Below are positions 25,490-31,461 of a DNA stretch of 34,628 nt, piece after piece. Source of the DNA: Deltaproteobacteria bacterium. Lineage in GTDB: Bacteria; Desulfobacterota; Desulfobulbia; Desulfobulbales; Desulfobulbaceae. The DNA lies in the NCBI GenBank assembly GCA_024280455.1, contig JAJRQC010000101.1, positions 1 to 34,628 on the forward strand, in the 5' to 3' direction. The notes beneath the pieces are model-generated. The model did not search any database. It worked only from the letters and a program-made list of their open reading frames with translations, and had not been told where the DNA came from. Made by a program: the position numbers and the translations under genes. Position 1 is the stretch's first letter. Each line of letters begins with the position of its first letter.

Positions 25490-25851
25490 ATGTGCCGGAA
25501 CAGCGGGAGGCAAGACGGATCCGGTTTGAAAGTCAAATCACCATCAGGACCGGTGATGATACGGTCGAGGCCACGGCGGATTCCCGGAACATCAGCCTTA
25601 AGGGCATCTACCTGGTACCCGAAAAAAAGATTCCCGTAGATACGCCCTGCACCCTCGCCATTACCCTGACCGGCAAGGGAAGCCAGATGATTGTCACCAT
25701 ACCCGGTAAGATCTGCCGTCATGACGGCCAAGGCACGGCCGTTACCTTCCTCGACATGGATGTGGACAGCTTCGTCCACCTTAAAAACCTGATCCAGCTC
25801 CACTCCTCGGAAAAAACGCCTACAACTCCTCCAGCCTGTCCAGGTCAATAA
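25486..25851 (+). CDS. PilZ domain protein
   Basis: 121 residues. The cyclic-di-GMP motifs are present: REARRIRFE supplies the R-x3-R element, and ADSRNISLKGIYL supplies N-x-S-x2-G. A single-domain PilZ receptor, likely to change partner activity on c-di-GMP binding. Co-translated with the L,D-transpeptidase, which suggests envelope control. Its 3' end overlaps the convergent hcpR gene by 32 bp. Confidence 0.8.
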   Translation: MNVPEQREARRIRFESQITIRTGDDTVEATADSRNISLKGIYLVPEKKIPVDTPCTLAITLTGKGSQMIVTIPGKICRHDGQGTAVTFLDMDVDSFVHLKNLIQLHSSEKTPTTPPACPGQ

Positions 25852-26485
25852 TCTCGATCACCTTGCCCTGCACCCGCAGGATATTGTCCTCACTCATTTT
25901 AGCAAAGATGCGGGAAAGCGTTTCAGGGCTGGTTCCGAGCAGACTTGCCAGCTGCCCCTTGGGAATATCCAGGGTCACCTGATCGGTGCGCCCCTGCTCC
26001 TCACTAAGATAGAGCAGATGCGAGGCCAGCCTGCCCGGCACCTCTTTTAAAGACAGATGTTCGATCTGGGTGGCAAATCTGCGCAGACGCAGGGAAAGCA
26101 TGGCCAGCATATTGAGAGCGATAGAGGGATTGGCATGCACCAGAGCGGTAAACTCCGAACGTGGAAAAAAAAGAAGCTTGCCTTTACTCAAAGCCACGGC
26201 GTTGGCCGGAAAGGGCTGGCCATGAAAAACCGGGACCTCACCAAATGGTTCGCCGGTTCCAAAAATGTGCAGGATCTGCTCTCGGCCCTCAATTGAGGTT
26301 TTAAATATCTTTATCTTTCCCTCGGCAACCATATAAAAACCAGTGGCCTCGTCACCCTCAAAAAAAATGGTTTCTCCCCGGGCCACGTTTTTGATACGTA
26401 TAATTGCTGTGACTTCATCCAGTTGCGACTCAGGTATGCCGGCAAACAGGTGGCTTCCGGCAAGAATCTTTTGTGCATTGTTCAT
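25820..26485 (-). CDS. hcpR: Crp/Fnr-family regulator HcpR
   Basis: 221 residues from ATG 26485; an upstream in-frame start at 26533 would run through the operator and is rejected. The cyclic-nucleotide-like sensor domain spans residues ~15-125 (IFFEGDEATGFYMVAEGKIKIF, then EPFGEVPVF). The winged helix includes LASLLGTSPETLSRIF (recognition helix). No Cys cluster of the FNR type is seen. HcpR proteins respond to nitrosative stress, probably through haem, and activate hcp. The divergent hcp gene and the TTGAC-N4-GTCAA box 22 bp upstream support the name. No clear Shine-Dalgarno. Confidence 0.85.
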   Translation of the reverse strand: MNNAQKILAGSHLFAGIPESQLDEVTAIIRIKNVARGETIFFEGDEATGFYMVAEGKIKIFKTSIEGREQILHIFGTGEPFGEVPVFHGQPFPANAVALSKGKLLFFPRSEFTALVHANPSIALNMLAMLSLRLRRFATQIEHLSLKEVPGRLASHLLYLSEEQGRTDQVTLDIPKGQLASLLGTSPETLSRIFAKMSEDNILRVQGKVIEIIDLDRLEEL

Positions 26486-26506
26486 AAAAAAATAAAAAAA
26501 TAAAAG

Positions 26507-26520
26507 TTGACCTATGTCAA
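26507..26520. promoter_or_regulatory. HcpR operator
   Basis: A perfect 14-bp palindrome TTGAC-CTAT-GTCAA, matching the HcpR consensus known from sulfate reducers. Located between hcpR and hcp. Its centre is 40.5 bp before the start predicted from the TATAGT box at 26542, so it can activate hcp and could autoregulate hcpR. Confidence 0.85.
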
Positions 26521-26541
26521 AGGAAATTGACACAATGTGGT

Positions 26542-26547
26542 TATAGT
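26542..26547 (+). promoter_or_regulatory. hcp -10 element
   Basis: TATAGT, one mismatch from consensus, predicts transcription start near 26554. No good -35 lies at the usual spacing; the HcpR box occupies that place, as at class II activator-dependent promoters. Confidence 0.6.
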
Positions 26548-26585
26548 GATTACATCCTAATCAAGAAAAACGTCGAACGCGACAC

Positions 26586-26685
26586 AAACCAGCATGGCTG
26601 GACCAAGATTTTACAGGTCACAGCCACAACCAACAATGAAAATAGCCTGATACGACATCACTTCGTGGGCCATTTTCAGGTAAAA
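26586..26685 (+). repeat. Structured repeat copy filling the hcp 5' leader
   Basis: One full unit of the array seen at 1-288. P1 is GGCTG-g-ACC with GGT-ca-CAGCC. P2 is GAAAAT-a-GCC with GGC-c-ATTTTC, the mismatch position differing from the array (A.C instead of A.G). It occupies nearly the whole leader between the predicted start (26554) and the Shine-Dalgarno at 26693-26700. It is a candidate cis-acting RNA controlling hcp, or an inserted repeat. Confidence 0.75.
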
Positions 26686-26706
26686 ATCAGACAAAGGAGA
26701 TCCATT

Positions 26707-28335
26707 ATGTATTGTAATCAGTGCGAACAGACCGCAAAGGGAGTTGCATGCACCAAGATCGGGGTATGCGGCAAGAACGAGGAAGTTGCCGATCTTGAAG
26801 ATGTACTTATCCATGCCCTCTGCGGCTTATCCCTTTTTGCCAATGAGGCCCGTCAGAAAGGTATCGTTGATGAAGCCATTGATCGTTTCGTCATGGAAGC
26901 GGTGTTCTCCACCCTGACCAATGTTGATTTTGATCCGGAGCGCTTTGTTGTTCTGATCAACAAGACCGTTGAGCTCCGTGATACCCTGAAAGAAAAAGTT
27001 GCCGCTGCCGGCGGTAAAACCGATTTCGATCATCCTGCAGCTACCTTTACCCCGGCCGGCACGGTTGACTCGTTGGCCAAGCAGGGTGCAGATCTCAACT
27101 TTATTCCCAGCCTGGACACTGATGAAAACGTCCGCTCCCTGAAGCAGACCCTGCTCTACGGCCTGAAGGGCATTGCTGCCTATGCTGACCATGCCTCTAT
27201 CCTGGGCCAGAATGATCCGGCCATCGCAGGTTTTATGTATGAGGCACTTTCAGCGTTGCTGGCTGAAGGTCTCACCATTGAGGACTGTGTTCCCGTTGCC
27301 ATGAAGGCCGGTGAAATCAACCTGAGAGCCATGGAGCTGCTGGATGCCGCCAACACCGGCACCTACGGCCACCCGGTTCCCACTTCAGTCCCCCTGGGAC
27401 ACCGCAAGAATAAATGTATCCTGATTACCGGTCATGATCTGCACGATCTTGAGCTCCTGCTCAAACAGACCGAGGGCAAGGGAATCGATATCTACACCCA
27501 TGGTGAGATGCTGCCCTGTCACGGTTATCCGGAGCTGAAAAAATACGACCATTTTTATGGGCATTTTGGAACCGCATGGCAGAACCAGCACAAAGAGTTC
27601 CCGAACTTCCCGGGACCGGTTCTGTTCACCACCAACTGTATCCAGAAACCGCGTGAAGACTATGCAGACCGCATCTTCACCACCGGCCTGGTCGGCTGGC
27701 CCGGAATCAAGCACATTGAAGACAAGGATTTCACCCCGGTTATCGACAAGGCTCTGGCCCTGGACGGCTGGCAGGATGAAGCGGACAATGGTTCGGTTAT
27801 GGTCGGTTTTGCCCGTAACGCCGTTCTTGGCGTTGCCGACAAGGTAATTGAGGCCGTGAAGAACAAAGATATCCGCCATTTCTTCCTGGTCGGTGGTTGT
27901 GACGGCGCTAAGCCTGGTCGCGATTACTTCACTAAATTTGTTGAGCAGGTGCCCTCGGACTGCATGATTCTGACCCTGGCCTGCGGCAAGTTCCGCTTCT
28001 TTGATAAGGACCTGGGCGACATCGGCGGTATCCCGCGTCTGCTTGACGTCGGACAGTGCAACGATGCCTACTCCGCCGTTCAAATTGCAGTGGCCCTGGC
28101 CGGAGCGTTTGAGTGTGATGTCAACGATCTGCCCCTGTCCTTTATTATTTCCTGGTACGAGCAGAAGGCGGTGGCGATATTGCTGACCCTGCTGTTCCTG
28201 GGTATCAAGGATATCCGCCTCGGACCCTCCCTGCCCGCCTTTATCAGCCCGGCAGTTCTTGACTTCCTGGTTGCCACCTTTGACATCAAACCGGTTGACA
28301 CCCCCGAGAATGACCTGAAAACCATCCTCGGATAA
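26707..28335 (+). CDS. hcp: Hydroxylamine reductase / hybrid cluster protein, class I
   Basis: 542 residues from ATG 26707 with AAAGGAGA upstream. The N-terminal cluster cysteines are at 3, 6, 15 and 21 (CNQC, then ACTKIGVC), the class I spacing of strict anaerobes. Hybrid-cluster ligand regions are TGHDLHDLELLL, HGEMLPCHGYPEL, TTNCIQKP, FFLVGGCDGAKPGRDYF, LACGKFRF and DVGQCNDAYSA. It reduces hydroxylamine in vitro and is linked to NO detoxification in vivo. An open frame continues 60 codons upstream through the repeat, but the conserved protein begins here. The stop codon lies inside the next repeat copy. Confidence 0.96.
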   Translation: MYCNQCEQTAKGVACTKIGVCGKNEEVADLEDVLIHALCGLSLFANEARQKGIVDEAIDRFVMEAVFSTLTNVDFDPERFVVLINKTVELRDTLKEKVAAAGGKTDFDHPAATFTPAGTVDSLAKQGADLNFIPSLDTDENVRSLKQTLLYGLKGIAAYADHASILGQNDPAIAGFMYEALSALLAEGLTIEDCVPVAMKAGEINLRAMELLDAANTGTYGHPVPTSVPLGHRKNKCILITGHDLHDLELLLKQTEGKGIDIYTHGEMLPCHGYPELKKYDHFYGHFGTAWQNQHKEFPNFPGPVLFTTNCIQKPREDYADRIFTTGLVGWPGIKHIEDKDFTPVIDKALALDGWQDEADNGSVMVGFARNAVLGVADKVIEAVKNKDIRHFFLVGGCDGAKPGRDYFTKFVEQVPSDCMILTLACGKFRFFDKDLGDIGGIPRLLDVGQCNDAYSAVQIAVALAGAFECDVNDLPLSFIISWYEQKAVAILLTLLFLGIKDIRLGPSLPAFISPAVLDFLVATFDIKPVDTPENDLKTILG

Positions 28336-28459
28336 ACCAGCATGGCTGGACCAGATAAACGGAGCGAGAAGCGTAGACTCCGAATTTTTCTGGTTACAGC
28401 CACAAGCAAAGCATGGAAATCAGGGTAGGTCGGAGTCTCGCAAGCTCCCTACCTGGGTT
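28328..28459 (+). repeat. Remodelled structured repeat copy at the hcp stop codon
   Basis: Starts with ~28 nt identical to the array unit, then diverges while keeping pairing. P1: GGCTG-g-ACCAGA (28344-28355) with TCTGGT-ta-CAGCC (28389-28401), longer than in other copies. P2: 28418-28429 with 28448-28459, 12 positions with one A.G mismatch. The P1 loop holds GACTCCGA (28376-28383) and the P2 loop TCGGAGTC (28430-28437), an 8-nt perfect complement. Confidence 0.65.
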
Positions 28460-28482
28460 AAAGCGGATTATTACCCGATAAT

Positions 28483-28553
28483 TGTTGGGTTACGCCGGCC
28501 TCACCTGCTTGCCGGTACGCATATCTTCAGGCAGGGACAAGCATAACCCAACA
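28483..28553. repeat. Inverted repeat in the hcp 3' region
   Basis: TGTTGGGTTA (28483-28492) pairs perfectly with TAACCCAACA (28544-28553). Inside, CCGGC pairs with GCCGG (28495-28499 and 28511-28515). Looks like a REP-type palindrome. It lies between the remodelled repeat copy and the terminator. Confidence 0.6.
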
Positions 28554-28600
28554 GGTTTGAAGCTGAGACCCGATAACACCAACCTCCAGCTAAAGACAGG

Positions 28601-28644
28601 CGGATAAACCAACATGGCCGGACCAATGCGGTCCGGCCTTTTTT
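28601..28644 (+). terminator. hcp terminator built from a half copy of the repeat
   Basis: Begins CGGATAAACCAACATGG like the repeat, then GGCCGGACC (28616-28624), loop AATGC, GGTCCGGCC (28630-28638) and six T's. The stem is the P1 helix of the repeat made perfect. A T-A pair has become C-G on both arms, whereas the competing CCAGC/GCTGG hairpin of the repeat is lost. Confidence 0.85.
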
Positions 28645-28746
28645 ATCAAAAACGGCATGACTGTGGTCTGATCGCAATACTGCTCAGCGGTGTTACGCAT
28701 CCTCCACGCTCTGCATTATACTCTATTAAGATACATCAGTAAGACA

Positions 28747-29391
28747 GTGACGATCATACAAAAAAATCATAAAACCTATTTTCCAATGCCCGGAATCAAC
28801 GCAGGAATGCTCACGTTACAGGATCTGGAACGAATCACGGATCTGGTTCGCAAGCATGAAATCCCCATGGTCAAGGTGACCGGTGCCCAGCGCCTGTACT
28901 TCCTGGGGCTCTCACCGGAAAAGCGTACCGAGGTCATGCAGGAGCTGGAACTTCCCGACACCATGCCCCATACACGCAACCGGACCCATTATGTCCAGGC
29001 ATGTCCCGGTAAGAGCTGGTGTAAATACGGAACGTTGGATACGCAGCACATGGCCAGGGCTATCACCGAGATGGAACTGGACGGTCCCCTGCCCTACAAG
29101 GTAAAAGTCGGCATTTCCGGCTGCCGGATGTGCTGTTGCGAGTCATGGATGCGAGACGTGGGACTTGCGGCTGAAAAAAACGGCTGGCGCTTTACCTTTG
29201 GCGGCAACGCCGCCGGTCGACCGCGAATCGGTGATCTGGTCGCCGACGGCTTAAGTGATAATGAAGCCCTTGCCCTGATTAAAAAAACCCTTAACTTTTA
29301 TATCAAGACCGCTAAGTTTAAAACCCGCAGTGCCCGTTTTATGGAACGTATCGGCATTGATGCATTGAAAAAAGGAATCGGCCTGAGCTGA
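28747..29391 (+). CDS. Small sirohaem/[4Fe-4S] sulfite-nitrite reductase-like protein (alSiR type)
   Basis: 214 residues from a GTG at 28747, chosen because TIIQKNHKTYFPMPGINAGML aligns with the family N-terminus. Alternatives are GTG 28690 or ATG 28786; none has a strong ribosome site. The sirohaem-cluster ligands are CPGKSWC (C-x5-C) and CRMCC (C-x3-C) about 50 residues later. Length and motif match the ~27-kDa assimilatory-type low-spin sulfite reductase of Desulfovibrio. In this setting reduction of nitrite, NO-derived species or sulfite is possible. Separated from hcp by a strong terminator, so it has its own promoter. Confidence 0.82.
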   Translation: MTIIQKNHKTYFPMPGINAGMLTLQDLERITDLVRKHEIPMVKVTGAQRLYFLGLSPEKRTEVMQELELPDTMPHTRNRTHYVQACPGKSWCKYGTLDTQHMARAITEMELDGPLPYKVKVGISGCRMCCCESWMRDVGLAAEKNGWRFTFGGNAAGRPRIGDLVADGLSDNEALALIKKTLNFYIKTAKFKTRSARFMERIGIDALKKGIGLS

Positions 29392-29418
29392 AACCTGCAA
29401 CCTGAACCCTGGAACCTG
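29392..29418 (+). repeat. Short AACCTG-type direct repeats
   Basis: The gap before the HD gene is almost entirely repeats of AACCTG with single-base variants (AACCTGC, AACCTGA, ACCCTGG, AACCTGA). This is a simple-sequence patch and replaces a normal Shine-Dalgarno region. Confidence 0.5.
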
Positions 29419-29422
29419 AATT

Positions 29423-30163
29423 ATGAAATGCCCCGGACAAGACAGCCGCTACTGGAATGGTGAGGATGTATTTGAGGCCGAGTGCCCGAACTGCGGGCAC
29501 GGCGTGGAATTTTTTAAAGACGACAGCCAGCAGAAATGCCGCAAATGCGGACACCGAATACTGAACCCGAAAATGGACTTCGGCTGCGCCTCCTACTGTC
29601 CCCATGCAGAGCAGTGCCTTGGCTCCATGCCGCCTGAGCTGATCGCCAAACAGGGTGACCTGTTCAAAGACCGGGTGGCCATTGCCATGCGCAGATATTT
29701 CGGCAGTGATGCCCGCAGGATCAAGCACGCAATGGATGTGGCCGCACACGCCGAAGCCATCGGTAAAGAGCAGAAGGAAGGCGATCTGATGGTGATCATG
29801 GCCGCCGCCTACCTCCACGATATCGGGATTAAAAATGCCGAGCTGAAATACAATTCTTCATCGCCAAAATACCAGCACATTGAGGGACCGCCGGTGGCAA
29901 AGGAACTGCTTGCCGAGCTCAAGGCCCCGGAAGAACTGGTTGAGGAAGTCTGTGACATTATCAGTCATCATCACAGCCCCCGCGATGAGGAGACCATGAA
30001 TTTCAAAGTTCTCTATGATGCCGATCTTATCGTCAACATGGCGGAACTGTACCGGGAAAAACCGCACACCAGTGAACAGCTGGAAAAGATCCTGGCCTCA
30101 TCGTTTATGACCGAGGCCGGTGCAGGTGAGGCCCGGAAAACACTTGAAAAACTTATACAATAA
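29423..30163 (+). CDS. Zinc-ribbon plus HD-domain protein
   Basis: 246 residues. The N-terminal ~60 residues have paired Cys motifs (CPNCG, CRKCG) and further cysteines (FGCASYCPHAEQC), a zinc ribbon or cluster site. An HD phosphohydrolase domain follows: KHAMDVAAHAE (first His), AAAYLHDIGI (HD), IISHHHSPRD and YDADLIVNM (last Asp). The substrate is unknown, possibly a nucleotide. Its place between the sirohaem protein and the ferredoxin suggests a signalling or repair role in the same response. Confidence 0.78.
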   Translation: MKCPGQDSRYWNGEDVFEAECPNCGHGVEFFKDDSQQKCRKCGHRILNPKMDFGCASYCPHAEQCLGSMPPELIAKQGDLFKDRVAIAMRRYFGSDARRIKHAMDVAAHAEAIGKEQKEGDLMVIMAAAYLHDIGIKNAELKYNSSSPKYQHIEGPPVAKELLAELKAPEELVEEVCDIISHHHSPRDEETMNFKVLYDADLIVNMAELYREKPHTSEQLEKILASSFMTEAGAGEARKTLEKLIQ

Positions 30164-30190
30164 TCTGTAACTGACAGAGAGGAAATATTA

Positions 30191-30931
30191 ATGAAAAAAA
30201 CAAGAAAAATTATTCAGATCGATGAAGAACTCTGCACCGGCTGCGGAGAATGCGTGCCCGACTGCGCCGAAGGCAGTCTGCAGATTATTGACGGTAAGGC
30301 CAAGCTGGTTGCCGACAAACTCTGTGACGGTCTTGGTGCCTGTCTGGGCTCCTGTCCCACCGGTGCCCTGAAAATTATCGAGCGTGAAGCAGATGAGTTT
30401 GATGAAGAGGCGGTTGAGGAATTTCTGGCTGGACAGAAGAAGAAAAAGACAGCCGCACCCGCAGGCGGCGGATGCCCGTCAGCCCAGATCAAAACCATGC
30501 AGCCGATTACTCCCTGCCAGGCGGCCAACACCCCGACCTCCCATCAGGAAGGCAGTGCCCTTTCGCACTGGCCGGTTCAGATCAGGCTTATCCCGCCTGC
30601 CGCACCGTTTCTGGAAAACTGCGACCTCCTGATTGCAGCCGACTGCACTGCGGTTTCCTATGCCGGCCTGCAGAAGGATTTTATCCAGGGCCGGGTCGTG
30701 ATGATGGGCTGCCCGAAATTCGATGATCAGCAGATGTATGTGGATCGTTTTACCGAGCTGTTCCAGACCCGGAAACTGAACTCGGTCACCATCCTCATCA
30801 TGGAAGTACCCTGCTGCGGATCCATGCTCCAGATCGTCAAAAAGGCCTATACAGATGCAGGTGCAACCGTACCGGTCCGTCAGGTGGTGGTCTCCACCCA
30901 GGGTGTTCTTCTGGACGACCGTAACTGGTAA
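30191..30931 (+). CDS. Ferredoxin-like protein with two [4Fe-4S] motifs and a C-terminal domain
   Basis: 246 residues. The N-terminal dicluster domain has CTGCGECVPDC and CDGLGACLGSCP; the second motif has an extra residue pair relative to C-x2-C-x2-C. A charged Lys/Ala-rich linker (~85-110) leads to a ~130-residue domain with CDLLIAADCTAV, MMGCPKF and VPCCGSM, possible extra metal ligands. Similar ferredoxins (FrdX) are part of the HcpR regulon in sulfate reducers and may feed electrons to Hcp. Shine-Dalgarno AGAGAGGAAA. Confidence 0.8.
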   Translation: MKKTRKIIQIDEELCTGCGECVPDCAEGSLQIIDGKAKLVADKLCDGLGACLGSCPTGALKIIEREADEFDEEAVEEFLAGQKKKKTAAPAGGGCPSAQIKTMQPITPCQAANTPTSHQEGSALSHWPVQIRLIPPAAPFLENCDLLIAADCTAVSYAGLQKDFIQGRVVMMGCPKFDDQQMYVDRFTELFQTRKLNSVTILIMEVPCCGSMLQIVKKAYTDAGATVPVRQVVVSTQGVLLDDRNW

Positions 30932-30946
30932 TTTTTTTGTATTTAG

Positions 30947-31088
30947 TCACAGGCTATGTAATGCGTTTTTCTTTACCCCCAAAACTGTACGTTGGCACAG
31001 GTGCCCCGGATTTACAACAGGCACGTCTCTCACTATAGCCCCTCTATGCGGGAAGACGTGACCGTGTGAATATGGGGGTGCCTGTGAC
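30947..31088. other. Nested inverted repeats downstream of the ferredoxin gene
   Basis: GTCACAGGC (30947-30955) pairs with GCCTGTGAC (31080-31088). Inside it ACCCCCA pairs with TGGGGGT, and CACGTCT with AGACGTG. There is no ORF and no T-run. It could be a folded attachment site or the relic of a small element; the type is not recognised. Confidence 0.45.
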
Positions 31089-31108
31089 GACTTACCAATC
31101 CAAAGCAC

Positions 31109-31171
31109 GTTAAACCTCGTAGATTTCGAATGCCTGACTAACAAAATAAGGTCGAAATATGAGGTTGCAAC
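31109..31171. other. attC-like imperfect palindrome near the integron integrase remnant
   Basis: AACCTC/GAGGTT (31113-31118 and 31161-31166) and ATTTCGA/TCGAAAT (31123-31129 and 31152-31158) are separated by unpaired GTAG/AT, and outer GTT/AAC pairs frame them. This two-box layout with an unpaired spacer recalls attC. But the boxes GTTAAAC and GTTGCAA match RYYYAAC/GTTRRRY only in part, and the site is on the 3' side of intI. Confidence 0.35.
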
Positions 31172-31206
31172 AAAATGGGAATGTACCCGGTGCAACATGT
31201 CGAAAG

Positions 31207-31461
31207 CTATATTGAATCAAGTGGACTTCGCACTCCTTGTCCGCTACGATTGAGCACATGGGTATAGATCATGGTGGTTGACACGTCGGCATGGCCGAGA
31301 AGTTCCTGTACTGTGCGAATATCATAACCGTTTTCCAGAAGATGAGTCGCAAAACTATGGCGCAGGGCATGACAGTTCACCCTTTTGGTTATTCCGGCCT
31401 GGGTCGCCGCCTTTTTCACTGCTTTCTGTAATCCATTCTCATGGATGTGGTGTCTGCGTAG
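31207..31461 (-). pseudogene. Integron integrase remnant (IntI C-terminus)
   Basis: About 84 codons survive. [17 protein letters not shown] is the IntI-specific stretch, followed by [22 protein letters not shown] and [17 protein letters not shown] with the HxxR box and the nucleophile tyrosine. Homology stops at ~31461, where the transposase element begins; a stop codon falls at the junction. The N-terminus, the attI site and any cassettes on that side are missing from the window. Confidence 0.85.

Noticed and set aside
26486-26533. Longer HcpR start
   Set aside because: It would translate the operator and the spacer; the family alignment begins at the ATG at 26485.
26527-26706. 60-residue N-terminal extension of Hcp
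   Set aside because: Known class I Hcp proteins begin at MYCNQC; a good ribosome site precedes 26707, and the extension is the translated repeat.
27385-28083. 232-residue open frame antisense to hcp
   Set aside because: It lies wholly inside the strongly conserved hcp gene and has no family features.
31062-31206. attI site
   Set aside because: attI should be on the 5' side of intI; this stretch is on the 3' side, and the boxes match poorly.
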